Part shown: positions 1 through 8,609 of the stretch, piece by piece
Numbering within the stretch: the stretch's first letter is position 1
Layout of the letters: the number at the start of each line of letters is the position of its first letter
Assembly: GCA_018436855.1 (NCBI GenBank)
Contig: JAHDKO010000042.1
Span: 1 to 60,466, forward strand
Direction of reading: 5' to 3'
Length of the DNA stretch: 60,466 nucleotides
DNA from: Deltaproteobacteria bacterium
GTDB lineage: Bacteria; Desulfobacterota; Desulfomonilia; UBA1062
Notes under the pieces: model-generated
What the model was told of the DNA's origin: nothing
The model's input: the letters and a program-made list of their open reading frames with translations, nothing else
Databases searched by the model: none
Program-made: the position numbers and the translations under genes

Positions 1-395
1 GGAGGCGTGACCTGGATGAAGGCCGCATCGATGGGCAGCATCCGTGACTCGATGAGGGCCGGGATCCGAGCGAACCGGCTCGGTATCATGTCGACGTAGC
101 CCTGGGTGATGGCCTCGCTCGCCACCCAGCCCGAGAAGAAGGTCTTGAGCCTGAACTTCTGGGTCTGCAGCTCCTTCATGGTGATCACGTCGCCCAGGCT
201 CACGAGCTGGATCAGCTCCAGGTCTTGGAGGTTGGGCTCGTTCGACGCCATGAGGTGCTTCACCAGTGTCCGGGGCTCGGCAACGCCGGTGCCCAGAAAG
301 ATCTTCATCCCGGGTTCGATGTGCTGCAATGCCTCCTGCGGCGTGACGACCCGGTCTTCCCACTGCATGGACATGCCGCCCTGCTCTCTGCTCAT
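1..395 (-). CDS. Acetyl-CoA hydrolase / 4-hydroxybutyrate CoA-transferase family protein, N-terminal part (cut by window edge)
   Basis: The reading frame opens at an ATG at 395 and runs off the left edge after about 131 codons, so only the N-terminal third is seen. The translation begins MSREQGGMSMQWEDRVVTPQ and continues with a G-MKIFLGTGVAEP-type segment and a repeated 'dLELIQLVSLGD' strand, as in the acetyl-CoA hydrolase/transferase family that moves CoA between acetate or other acids and acyl-CoA. A purine-rich GGGAGGGGAG lies 8-9 bases upstream of the ATG. It follows the racemase-like gene on the same strand and may share its transcript. A CoA-transferase is what the neighbouring 2-hydroxyacyl-CoA dehydratase would need to activate its substrate. 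The family is clear from the N-terminus; the substrate is not. Confidence 0.7.
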   Translation of the reverse strand, partial: MSREQGGMSMQWEDRVVTPQEALQHIEPGMKIFLGTGVAEPRTLVKHLMASNEPNLQDLELIQLVSLGDVITMKELQTQKFRLKTFFSGWVASEAITQGYVDMIPSRFARIPALIESRMLPIDAAFIQVTP

Positions 396-563
396 GATAT
401 GTTCTCCCCTCCCATGGCAGGCAGCGGACCAACCATCGAGCATACTGCCCTTGCCGGGACTGACGCGTCTTCGCCTTGAAAGGGGCCCGGAGGACCGTAC
501 TCGGCCGCACCGCCATCTTTCTTATAGCCGGAAAATCCGGTGATGAGAAGGGGGACCTGGTCT

Positions 564-1808
564 TCAGGCCGGCGGTTTCATGTACTGCATGGTGCCGTCC
601 TGGACCACGGCGACACGCGCCGCATCCGGATAGTCCTGCTCAAGCAGCGCGATCACCTCGTCCCAGGTCTTGACGACCACGGCGTCGTCGTTGTGGCAGA
701 CAAGGTCCAGGCTCGTACGGTCGGGAAAGGGATTGAGCACGATGAGCCTCTTCATGAGCATGGGGATGAACCCCGGGTTCCTGTGTGCGTAGTGCCTCCC
801 CCCGTAGCCGCTCCCCCAGGAGCGCATGACGTAGTGGGGCACCTGACCCTCGGGCGCATCACAGATGAGCACCGCGGTGCCCTGTCCGCCCGGCTTCAGG
901 GTCGTGAGCGCGAGCAGCAGGGCGATGGCGGACTCGTTGGCCTTGCCGTAGGCATTGCACACCACGATGTCATAGCCGCTGGAAAAAGGGATGCCGTAGT
1001 GGTCCCTGCCCTCGTCCGCGCCCGCCTGGTGGGTGGCCTTGAACGGACCGGCATAGAGGTTCACGATCCGGCCCCGGCGGTTGAGCAGGCAGTCTATCTT
1101 GAAGTCGAGTCCGGCCAGGTCGCCTGCGGCGTCGCACTCGGCCCGCATAATGTTGTTGTCGAAGTTGCCAAGGCCGGACCTGCCCGGGTCGCGAAAGAGC
1201 TGGTTGTGGAACTGGTTTATCGTCTCGATCCCGGCCACGCCCGGCATGATGAGCTTGGCGCCTCCGCCGAAGCCAACGTGCACGTGTGCCGTGACGCAGC
1301 CGATGCCGATCTTGAGGTCGCATTCCATGAACTCGCGGTTGAACCAGAGCTCGACCCCGGTGGGGGTCCTTCCCACGCGCACGGTGTTCTGGAACGGATC
1401 GTGATTGTACACCGCGTAGTTCTCGACGATCTCCTCCCCGAGCTTCTTGCGGGCATTGATCATATCGTACGCCCCATGCGAGCCCAGGGCCCAGAGAAAC
1501 CTGATCCGGTCCTTCTCAAGCCCGGCACGGTGAAGTGCGTCGAGAACGAACGGCGCCACGTCCTTGACCGGGGTGGGCCTGGTCATGTCGTCGAACACGA
1601 TCACGGCCTGCTTCTTCCCCTGTGCGAGCTCCTCGAGGGAAGGGCCTTCGATGGGCCGCTCCACCTTGGCCCTGATCTCCTCGGGGCTCAGACCGGGCTT
1701 TTCGAACCCCGGGGAGGTGAGGTTGCCGACCTCCCACTGTTCCGGAAAAGATAGCTCGCGCTCATGGTTCTCGTACCAGAGCCTGGACGGGACCGAAACC
1801 TTCTTCAT
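564..1808 (-). CDS. LarA-family (DUF2088) nickel-pincer racemase/epimerase-like protein
   Basis: A 414-residue protein, the usual size of LarA. Seen: a DDMTRPTP segment near residue 75, GSHG near 110, and HVHVGFGGGAKLIMPG in the middle. In lactate racemase the lysine of the last motif tethers the nickel-pincer nucleotide cofactor, and the histidines are catalytic or bind nickel. Relatives racemise lactate, malate, phenyllactate or 2-hydroxyglutarate, so the substrate is open. An upstream in-frame start at 1883 exists, but 1808 is preferred: AGGGAGGG sits 5-6 bases upstream and a TATAAT box lies just beyond. No larB, larC or larE cofactor genes are in the window. The gene is divergent from the dehydratase genes, suggesting it supplies the correct 2-hydroxyacid enantiomer (inference). 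Confidence 0.8.
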   Translation of the reverse strand: MKKVSVPSRLWYENHERELSFPEQWEVGNLTSPGFEKPGLSPEEIRAKVERPIEGPSLEELAQGKKQAVIVFDDMTRPTPVKDVAPFVLDALHRAGLEKDRIRFLWALGSHGAYDMINARKKLGEEIVENYAVYNHDPFQNTVRVGRTPTGVELWFNREFMECDLKIGIGCVTAHVHVGFGGGAKLIMPGVAGIETINQFHNQLFRDPGRSGLGNFDNNIMRAECDAAGDLAGLDFKIDCLLNRRGRIVNLYAGPFKATHQAGADEGRDHYGIPFSSGYDIVVCNAYGKANESAIALLLALTTLKPGGQGTAVLICDAPEGQVPHYVMRSWGSGYGGRHYAHRNPGFIPMLMKRLIVLNPFPDRTSLDLVCHNDDAVVVKTWDEVIALLEQDYPDAARVAVVQDGTMQYMKPPA

Positions 1809-1851
1809 AACGCCCTCCCTGAACCATTCTATGGTAATGTCGTATCGTATT

Positions 1852-1880
1852 ATTATAAGCTGTTTTTTCATTGAAAGGAA
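1852..1880 (-). promoter_or_regulatory. Possible sigma-70 promoter of the racemase / CoA-transferase unit
   Basis: On the minus strand a perfect TATAAT (1852-1857) is preceded, after 17 bases, by a weak TTCCTT (1875-1880). It lies 44 bases upstream of the racemase start at 1808. The -10 box is good and the -35 poor. Confidence 0.4.
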
Positions 1881-2058
1881 CAACTACGTGCTGATATAAT
1901 CATCTTTGTTCGACCGGGAGATATCCTGGTGCCGCCATGGCGGTTTTTCATGGACCTGCCGGGGAAGTGCAATCCGGTGCGCGCCGGCAAGATGCCTGTT
2001 CGCAGGCATGATCCGGCTTTTGGCCTGTTGTTCCATATCAGTGTACGGGGGATCTTAC

Positions 2059-3228
2059 ATGGACAAACTGAATGAATTCATCGAGGTTGCCGGTGAACCC
2101 GGCGCATATGCCCGGAGGATCAGGGCGTCGGGCCGGTCCGTGATCGGGTATTACTGTTCCTACGCACCCGAGGAGATCATCCACGCGGCCGGGCTGCATC
2201 CGGTACGGCTCTTCGGCACCGGGGGCGACTCCGGGATCGCGGACAGGCACCTGCAGGCCTACTGCTGCTCGCTCGTGCGGGGAGCGCTCGCCGAGTCGCT
2301 GACAGGCGGGCTCGATTATCTCGACGGCACGGTCTTTCCCCATACCTGCGATTCAATCCAGCGTCTCTCCGATATCTGGCGGCTCAACACCGGCCACGGT
2401 TTCTTTGCCGACGTGGTGCTCCCGGTCAAGCTCACGGGCGAGAGCGCCAGGCAGTATCTGATCGACGTGCTGCAGAGGTTCAAAAGAGATCTGGAGTCCT
2501 ACTTCGGTCTCACTGTCACCGAGGAAAGTCTCAGGTCCTCCATCAGAATCTACAACACCATCCGCTCCTGCCTGAACGAGATCTACGAGCTCAAGTCCCG
2601 CAATCCCGGGCTCCTCACGGGCCGCGAGCTCTTCTCGATCGTCAGGGCATCCATGGTCATGGACAGGGAGGGGCTCAGAGACAAGCTCCAGGCACTTCTC
2701 CGTGAGCTTCGAGAAGGCGTACCCGGCCGCGATGGCCGGGGCAGACGGCTCATGCTGGTGGGCAATGCGTGCAACCACCCGGACGTCTACGATCTCATCG
2801 AGCGTTCGGGAGGGCAGGTGGTCTGGGACGACCTGTGCACCGGGACCCGCTGGTTCTCGGGCGCGATCCGGGAAGAGGGCGACCCCGTCGCCTCCATCGC
2901 AGAGCGCCTCTTCGAGCGGCAGGTCTGCCCGTCAAAGCACAAGTCGCCCACGGCAAGAGGAGAGCATCTCGTGGCACAGGCCCGGGAGCACGGCGCGGAG
3001 GGGGTGATCTTCCTCTATCTCAAGTTCTGCGATCCCCACAGCTTCGATTACCCGTATCTGAAAGGATATCTGAAAGACGCGGGCATACCCTCCATGCTGC
3101 TGGAGATCGAAGACACTCTTCCCCCCGAGGGGCAGATCCTCACCCGGATCGAGACCTTCACCCAGATGCTCGGGCCGGAAACAGGTGCCGCGCTCACCGG
3201 CGCCTCACGGACCGGAAGGGAGGGATAA
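2059..3228 (+). CDS. 2-hydroxyacyl-CoA dehydratase, D-component subunit (HgdB/FldC-like)
   Basis: 389 residues from the ATG at 2059, which has GGGGGA 6-8 bases upstream; a longer upstream extension is low-complexity and unlikely to be coded. The protein carries the family N-terminal block GYYCSYAPEEIIHAAG and a CDSIQRL motif, with Cys33, Cys69/70 and Cys97 placed as the ligands of the dehydratase iron-sulfur cluster. Such subunits pair as alpha/beta and remove water from (R)-2-hydroxyacyl-CoA after one-electron activation. The second subunit follows 3 bases downstream and the activator is the fourth gene of the unit. The substrate (lactoyl-, 2-hydroxyglutaryl-, phenyllactyl-CoA or another) cannot be told from sequence alone. 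Confidence 0.85.
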   Translation: MDKLNEFIEVAGEPGAYARRIRASGRSVIGYYCSYAPEEIIHAAGLHPVRLFGTGGDSGIADRHLQAYCCSLVRGALAESLTGGLDYLDGTVFPHTCDSIQRLSDIWRLNTGHGFFADVVLPVKLTGESARQYLIDVLQRFKRDLESYFGLTVTEESLRSSIRIYNTIRSCLNEIYELKSRNPGLLTGRELFSIVRASMVMDREGLRDKLQALLRELREGVPGRDGRGRRLMLVGNACNHPDVYDLIERSGGQVVWDDLCTGTRWFSGAIREEGDPVASIAERLFERQVCPSKHKSPTARGEHLVAQAREHGAEGVIFLYLKFCDPHSFDYPYLKGYLKDAGIPSMLLEIEDTLPPEGQILTRIETFTQMLGPETGAALTGASRTGREG

Positions 3229-3231
3229 GCC

Positions 3232-4482
3232 ATGCCCCAGACAGATGCTGAAAAAAAGAGGAAATTCAGGTCGGCCAAGAGGATGCGCGAGATCATGACC
3301 GAGTATTACATCGAGGCCAAGACCGCGGACCAGACCGGAAAGAAGGTGGCCTGGATCACGAGCGGGGGCCCGGTCGAGCCGCTCATCGCCATGGACGTGA
3401 TCCCGGTCTACCCGGAGAACTACGGGGCCATGATCGGCGCGTCCCACATGGGGGGCGACCTCTGCGCCAAGGCCGAGGCCCTGGGATACAGCACCGACCT
3501 GTGCTCATATGCCCGGGCGGACATCGCGTGCGCCCTGGAGGACGGCGGGCCCATCGGCGGCCTCCCGAAGCCCGACATGCTCGTGTGCTGCAACAACATA
3601 TGCGGTACGGTCATGAAATGGTACGAGATCCAGGCCCGGCTCTTCGATGTCCCGCTCTTCATATTCGACACCCCGTTCTGCCACGTGGACTTTGCCGAGG
3701 AGGCCAGGCGCTATGTCCGGACCCAGATCGACGAGTACATCGGGTTTCTCGAGGGCGTGTGCAAAAAAAAGTTCGATTTCGATAGGAGCATGGAGGTGGG
3801 AAGGCTCTCGTTAAAGGGCCAGCGGCTCTGGCAGGATGTCTTGGACGCGGCGGCCCACCGGCCCTCTCCTATGACCGCGTTCGACGCGTTCTTCTTCCTT
3901 GCGCTCATCGTCACCCTGCGCGGCACTGACAAGGTGGTGGACTTCTACACCGAGCTCCTCGAAGAGATGAAGGAGCGGGTGAACCAGGGCATCAGCGCCG
4001 TGGAGAACGAGCGCTACCGCCTCCTGTGGGACAACCTGCCGGTATGGTACCGGCTGAAGTGGCTCTCGGACACCTTCGCGGCCCACGAGGCCTGCCTGGT
4101 GGCCGATACCTACACCACGGCCTGGTGCGGCTCCATGAAGTACATCGACGAGAACAACTTTATCGATTCCATGGCCGAGGCCTACACAAGGATCTATCTC
4201 AACATCGGGGTGGACGAGATGGCGAAGACCATCTTCGCGATGATCGACAAATACGAGGTCGACGGCCTGGTGATGCATTCGAACCGGAGCTGCAAGCCGT
4301 ACTCGTTCGGCCAGTACGACATCATGCGCATGGTACAGGAGAAAAAGGGCATACCCTGCATGATGCTCGAATCCCATATGGTGGACGAGCGCAGCTTCTC
4401 GGAGAGCCAGGCTGCAACCCGGATCGATGCCTTCATGGAGGTGATCAGGCAGCGGGGTCCCCGCGCGGGAACGGCACTGTAG
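3232..4482 (+). CDS. 2-hydroxyacyl-CoA dehydratase / benzoyl-CoA reductase-type subunit (HgdA/BcrC-like)
   Basis: 416 residues, starting 3 bases after the previous stop. The N-terminal half contains a TSGGPVEPLIAMDVIPVYPE block typical of the dehydratase/reductase superfamily, and conserved cysteines at about 78, 91 and 119/120 that would hold a [4Fe-4S] cluster. The C-terminal third has HSNRSCKPYSFGQYDI, a second family block with a cysteine. It should form the heterodimer with the gene upstream. Members of this superfamily include both dehydratases and ATP-dependent benzoyl-CoA reductases. Two subunits plus one activator, without the four-gene bcrCBAD layout, favours a dehydratase. Confidence 0.85.
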   Translation: MPQTDAEKKRKFRSAKRMREIMTEYYIEAKTADQTGKKVAWITSGGPVEPLIAMDVIPVYPENYGAMIGASHMGGDLCAKAEALGYSTDLCSYARADIACALEDGGPIGGLPKPDMLVCCNNICGTVMKWYEIQARLFDVPLFIFDTPFCHVDFAEEARRYVRTQIDEYIGFLEGVCKKKFDFDRSMEVGRLSLKGQRLWQDVLDAAAHRPSPMTAFDAFFFLALIVTLRGTDKVVDFYTELLEEMKERVNQGISAVENERYRLLWDNLPVWYRLKWLSDTFAAHEACLVADTYTTAWCGSMKYIDENNFIDSMAEAYTRIYLNIGVDEMAKTIFAMIDKYEVDGLVMHSNRSCKPYSFGQYDIMRMVQEKKGIPCMMLESHMVDERSFSESQAATRIDAFMEVIRQRGPRAGTAL

Positions 4483-4505
4483 AATCAAAAGGAGGAATGA
4501 AATAC

Positions 4506-5267
4506 ATGGGTGAAATGCACTACGCGCTGAAGGACAAGGTGGCCGTGGTCACCGGCGGGAGCAGGGGCATCGGCCTCGAGATCGCCCGGGCCCTGCTGGA
4601 GCAGGGCACGCGGGTGGTGATCTGCGGGCGGAAGCAGGAGAATCTCGATGCCGCAAAAGAGCTCCTGCCCGGCGGCGACCTCATGACCGTGCAGGCCCAT
4701 GTCGCCCGGGAAGCGGATGTTGACCGTCTCTTCGCCGCGGTCACTCAGAAGCACTCCCGGCTGGACGTGCTCGTGAACAACGTGGGCATGAACCTGATCA
4801 CGCCCGGAATCGCGGACACGGATCTGAACCTGTGGCAGAAGATCGTGGAGACCAACCTGAACGGAACCTTCCTGTGCTCGCGCGCGGCTGCGCGCATCAT
4901 GCGCGCTCAGAAAGAGGGCAAGATCGTGAGTGTGTCATCCATCGCGGGCAGAAAGGCGTCGCCCGGCATGGGGGTCTACGGCATTGCCAAGGCAGGGGTT
5001 GAGATGCTCACCAAGGTGCTGGCAAGCGAGCTCGCCGGTTTCAACATCCAGGTCAACGCCGTGGCCCCCGGCATGGTGAGGACCGATTTCAGCAAGCCCT
5101 TCTGGTCGGATGAGGGCATCTACCGGGAGGTCGTCAAGACCGTCCCCCTGGGCAGGATCGCCGAGCCCGGGGATGTGGTCCATCCCGTGCTCTTCCTCGC
5201 CTCGCCGGGTTCTTCGTTCATCACTGGCCAGACCATCGTGGTGGACGGCGGGGCGAGCGCGGTCTGA
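4506..5267 (+). CDS. Short-chain dehydrogenase/reductase (FabG-like)
   Basis: 253 residues. Seen are the Rossmann glycine motif TGGSRGIG near residue 16, an NNVG segment near 90, the catalytic Ser in SVSSIAG and YGIAK (Tyr-x3-Lys) near 158. A C-terminal DGGASAV ends the fold. These define an active classical SDR using NAD(P)H. A GGAGG sits 10 bases before the ATG at 4506; an in-frame ATG at 4497 is too close to it. Placed between the dehydratase subunits and their activator, it probably makes or consumes a 2-hydroxy- or 3-hydroxyacyl intermediate of the same route. FabG-type annotation would be a default; the substrate is unknown. Confidence 0.85.
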   Translation: MGEMHYALKDKVAVVTGGSRGIGLEIARALLEQGTRVVICGRKQENLDAAKELLPGGDLMTVQAHVAREADVDRLFAAVTQKHSRLDVLVNNVGMNLITPGIADTDLNLWQKIVETNLNGTFLCSRAAARIMRAQKEGKIVSVSSIAGRKASPGMGVYGIAKAGVEMLTKVLASELAGFNIQVNAVAPGMVRTDFSKPFWSDEGIYREVVKTVPLGRIAEPGDVVHPVLFLASPGSSFITGQTIVVDGGASAV

Positions 5268-5298
5268 CGCCGGAGAAAAAAATCACCGGATGAGAGGG

Positions 5299-5322
5299 AG
5301 CCTGTTTTCCGAAAGCCAGGCT
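5299..5322 (+). other. Hairpin between the SDR and activator genes
   Basis: AGCCTG (5299-5304) and CAGGCT (5317-5322) can pair around a 12-base loop. It lies 90 bases before the activator start and could adjust relative expression. No T-run follows, so it is not a typical terminator. Confidence 0.25.
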
Positions 5323-5411
5323 TCTATTGAAATGGGCACCCGGACAGGAATCAGTCGGCAAAGGCTCATAACCGGCATCGAATGGAAAGGAAAGGGCGAT
5401 TTTTTAAGAAG

Positions 5412-6182
5412 ATGAAGACCGCGGGAATAGACATCGGCTCGATCACGGCAAAGGCGGCAATACTGGAAGACGGCGTCATTCTGGGAACCAGGATCGGCTT
5501 TACCGGCTATAACGCTGGTTTGGCCGGTAGAAAGATATTCGAGGACCTCACCGGCGAGCTCGGGATGGAGGCATCCTCCCTCGACAGGATCGTCTCGACC
5601 GGCTATGGCAGAAAAAGCGTGGAGTTCGCCCACAAATCCATGACCGAAATCATCTGCCACGGCGCAGGCGCGCACTTTCTCGACCCTAAAGTCCGCACCG
5701 TGGTGGACGTGGGCGGGCAGGACAGCAAGGCCCTGATCCTCGACGCATCGGGCAAGGTCACGGACTTCGTGATGAACGACAAGTGCGCGGCAGGCACCGG
5801 AAGGTTTCTGGAGGTCATGGCCCGGGCGCTGGAGGTGAATCTGGACGAGTTCGGCGAGATTTCCCTGCAGTCTGAGAATCCCGCGAAGATCAGCAGCATC
5901 TGCACGGTCTTTGCCGAGTCCGAGGTCATCTCGCTTATCTCCAGGGGCGAGCAGCGCGATAACATCATCGCGGGCATCCACGACTCGGTTGCCTCGAGGG
6001 TGTATGCCATGGCGCAGCGTCTGGCCGTGAACGCCCCCATCATGATGACCGGCGGCGTGGCCAGGAACATCGGCGTGGTCAGGGCCCTGGAGAAGCGTTT
6101 CGGTTCCCCTGTCGAGGTCAACGAATACGCCCAGGCCAACGGCGCCATCGGGGCGGCCGTGCTGGCGTGCAGCCTGCCGTGA
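5412..6182 (+). CDS. 2-hydroxyacyl-CoA dehydratase activator ATPase (HgdC/BadF family)
   Basis: 256 residues from the ATG at 5412, close to the roughly 260 of HgdC. It is an ASKHA-fold ATPase: GIDIGSITAKA at residues 5-15, VDVGGQDSK near 98 and a C-terminal TGGVARN. Cys125 (KCAAGTGRFLE) and Cys164 (SSICTVFAESE) match the two cysteines that bridge a [4Fe-4S] cluster between the two subunits of the activator homodimer. It would use ATP to push one low-potential electron into the dehydratase. An upstream in-frame ATG at 5382 would add ten basic residues and cannot be excluded; the Shine-Dalgarno is weak at both. It ends the module. Confidence 0.88.
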   Translation: MKTAGIDIGSITAKAAILEDGVILGTRIGFTGYNAGLAGRKIFEDLTGELGMEASSLDRIVSTGYGRKSVEFAHKSMTEIICHGAGAHFLDPKVRTVVDVGGQDSKALILDASGKVTDFVMNDKCAAGTGRFLEVMARALEVNLDEFGEISLQSENPAKISSICTVFAESEVISLISRGEQRDNIIAGIHDSVASRVYAMAQRLAVNAPIMMTGGVARNIGVVRALEKRFGSPVEVNEYAQANGAIGAAVLACSLP

Positions 6183-6506
6183 ACGTGTCGGGATACATAC
6201 AGCTGCTCTCCTTTGCCTCATGGGTGACCGAGGGCAAGGGAATGATCGTCAAGAATTCGGGCAGGGTGGACCGCCACACGAATCTCCGGTGAGAAGACGA
6301 CGGGCCGGCGTGGAGGTGATCGCGGTATATTGAGGGAAAGAACACCCTGCACGGACAGCGCCTCTCACCCACCCCTCAGGAGTCCCTGACCAGTGAGCAG
6401 GAACCAAGCATGATCCGTGTCGGGCTACGGTGCACGTGAAGGGCTGAGTTGCTCCCACTGGCAGTACGGCCGTTTCCCTCGCTCGCCGTTTTTATCCCGG
6501 GGACTT
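6183..6506. other. Convergent intergenic region, no gene seen
   Basis: 324 bases between the activator (plus) and a radical SAM gene (minus). No recognisable protein, RNA or strong terminator was seen; the small open frames here look like chance. Confidence 0.5.
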
Positions 6507-7430
6507 CTATCGGTGAATCACCCGGAAGAAGGCCTTCCCCTGTGCGGGTTCAAGCTGTTCGACATTTCCCAGGGCCAGGAGCTCGCCCACGTGTTTGACC
6601 GCCTCGTTTGGATGGATGCCCAGCCCGCCCGCGATGTCTTCCAGGGTGCACGGTCTCCTCTCGATCATCTGAAAGACCGTGTCCCTGGCCACGGTGAATT
6701 CGGATTCTTCGTGGATTCCCCGGTAATCGGCGATGATCGTCGCACGGGGGACGAACAGGTCGGCAATGCGTTCCAGGCGGGGCCGGCTCACGCCAGCCGC
6801 ATAATCTTCCGCAGGCGGGCGGGTCACGGTGTTCAGCTGTATCTCGTCAGGCCGTATCAGGTCTGCGCACTCGGCGATTCTTCTGGCCTCCGCCCGGAGG
6901 GCAGTGTGCCCTCCCAGGAGAAAGACCTCCAGCCGGTACTCTCCCCGGTACTCCTGTTTCAGGTCAATCAGCCCCTGAATCATCCGCTCGAAGGTGATCT
7001 CCTGATGGGGCCGGTTCACGGCATGGAACATGCCCGGGCTCCCGGCATCGAGCGAAGGGACGATCAGGTCGGCGCCCATGAGCTCTCTGCGCACGTCTTT
7101 CTGCCACAGGAGCGAACCGTTCGTCAGCACCGCGAGGGGTATGTCCGTGAAGGAACGAATCTTCTCTATCAGTTCGCCCAGGCGGGAATACAGGGTGGGC
7201 TCCCCGGAACCGGCCAGGGTGATATAGTCAGGGTGCGTGGAGAGCTTTTCCCTGAGCTCGTCCACGATCTCATCGAGCGGGAACCATTCCTTTCTCTGGA
7301 CGGTCTTGAGGGTGGTACGCCCGAGCTGGCAGTAGATGCAGTCATAGGTGCACGTCTTGAAAGGCACCAGATCTATACCGAGAGACCTCCCGAGACGCCT
7401 GGACGGAACCGGGCCGAAAATGTGTACCAT
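6507..7430 (-). CDS. Radical SAM protein with C-terminal winged-helix-like tail
   Basis: 307 residues. The cluster motif is CTYDCIYC (Cys27, Cys31, Cys34, i.e. Cx3Cx2C) in the context GIDLVPFKTCTYDCIYCQLG. LAGSGEPTLY (glycine-rich SAM site) and VLTNGSLL follow. This is the small radical SAM family often annotated Fe-S oxidoreductase or Wyosine-like and found beside metal-cofactor genes. The last 70 residues (EDIAGGLGIHPNEAVKHVGELLALGNVEQL) look like a winged-helix domain. GAGGAAA lies about 9 bases before the start. It is downstream of the ORP-type operon on the same strand, with a 125-base gap, so it may belong to that transcript. The reaction is unknown. Confidence 0.75.
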   Translation of the reverse strand: MVHIFGPVPSRRLGRSLGIDLVPFKTCTYDCIYCQLGRTTLKTVQRKEWFPLDEIVDELREKLSTHPDYITLAGSGEPTLYSRLGELIEKIRSFTDIPLAVLTNGSLLWQKDVRRELMGADLIVPSLDAGSPGMFHAVNRPHQEITFERMIQGLIDLKQEYRGEYRLEVFLLGGHTALRAEARRIAECADLIRPDEIQLNTVTRPPAEDYAAGVSRPRLERIADLFVPRATIIADYRGIHEESEFTVARDTVFQMIERRPCTLEDIAGGLGIHPNEAVKHVGELLALGNVEQLEPAQGKAFFRVIHR

Positions 7431-7555
7431 GGTCGTTTTTCCTCACTTTTTTAAAAAACTGTTTTTATATCGGGAGGCGCAAGAGTCTGTTCATGCTTTT
7501 TAAGGTGCACCATGGATCGGGATGCTCATGAGCAGTGCCGTCAGGCAGGCTGCTC

Positions 7556-8464
7556 TCACGTAGACTGCATCAGACTGCTCACGGATTCCCATACCGAGCG
7601 GATATCGCCCGAGCAGCCGTTGTCCTGATATTCGACGACCGAGAGCCTGTTTATCTGCGCTTTTGTCACCGCGCGGTCATAGCGTACCTTTCCGGCGATG
7701 CGGAGTCCCTGTTTGCATGCCTGTTCTTCGATCTCGGATGCGACCTGGGGGTTCAGATCCCACTTGTTGATGCAGACCATGGCAGGGGTGGCGAAATGCC
7801 TGGTAAGATCGGCCACGCGAAGGAGGTCGTGAAGCCCGCTCACGGTGGGCTCGGTCACCACCAGAACCATATCCGCACCGGTAATGGACGCGATGACCGG
7901 GCATCCGATTCCGGGAGAGCCGTCGATGACGACCAGACCGATCCCGCGCTCCTCGGCCAGATTCATGGCTTCCTTCCTGACGAGGCTTACGAGCTTGCCG
8001 GAATTCTCCTCGGCGATGCCGAGCCGGGCATGGACCATGGGGCCGTGCCGGGTCTCGGATACGAACCACTCTCCGTTCACCGCCGGACCGAAGTCAATGG
8101 CGTCGTCTTCACAGAACCAGGAGCATACGCCGCACCCCTCGCAGGCTACGGGATCGATGCGGAAGGTTTTCTCGACCCGGCTGTTGGGCGGACCGTCAAA
8201 GGTGACGGCATCGAAACGGCAGACCTCGGCACAGGTGCCGCAGGCCGTGCATCTCTCGGTAATAACGGAAGCACGCTTGCCTCCCGAGAAACTCTCCGAC
8301 CGGATCACCTGCGGATCGAGCACGAGATGCAGGTCCGCTGCATCCACATCGCAGTCGGCCATCACGCACTTTCCTGCCAGCGCCGCAAACGAGGCGACGA
8401 TAGAGGTCTTTCCCGTCCCTCCCTTGCCGCTGATGATAACGAGCTCCTGCTGCTTTTTTCCCAT
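7556..8464 (-). CDS. MinD-superfamily P-loop ATPase with inserted 2[4Fe-4S] ferredoxin domain (ORP-complex type, copy 1)
   Basis: 302 residues from the ATG at 8464 (AAGGTGA upstream); an in-frame extension to 8854 overlaps the previous gene and is not needed. The deviant Walker A motif is SGKGGTGKT at 12-20. A ferredoxin insert follows with Cys72/75/78/82 and Cys108/111/114/118, then a Walker-B-like VVIDGSPGIGCPV and VVTEPT. This architecture is that of the paired Fe-S MinD ATPases encoded in the orange-protein operons of Desulfovibrio. In those the proteins form a complex with ORP; assembly or handling of a Mo-Cu cluster has been proposed. Its partner is the next gene upstream. Confidence 0.85.
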   Translation of the reverse strand: MGKKQQELVIISGKGGTGKTSIVASFAALAGKCVMADCDVDAADLHLVLDPQVIRSESFSGGKRASVITERCTACGTCAEVCRFDAVTFDGPPNSRVEKTFRIDPVACEGCGVCSWFCEDDAIDFGPAVNGEWFVSETRHGPMVHARLGIAEENSGKLVSLVRKEAMNLAEERGIGLVVIDGSPGIGCPVIASITGADMVLVVTEPTVSGLHDLLRVADLTRHFATPAMVCINKWDLNPQVASEIEEQACKQGLRIAGKVRYDRAVTKAQINRLSVVEYQDNGCSGDIRSVWESVSSLMQST

Positions 8465-8609
8465 ATGTTCACCTTCTGTAATCTGTTTTTTACGCCCTCT
8501 TCCCCATAAGAAAGGCAGGGAAGGCGGGACGGCCGGGCCGTCCCCACCGGGTATTCCGCCTGCATGGGGAGAAGGTCCCGCAGCTGCCTCGGACGGGGTT
8601 GCGCGCGCA

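Noticed and set aside
540..1754. Long plus-strand frame opposite the LarA-type gene
   Set aside because: Antisense shadow with skewed composition; the minus-strand gene has all family motifs.
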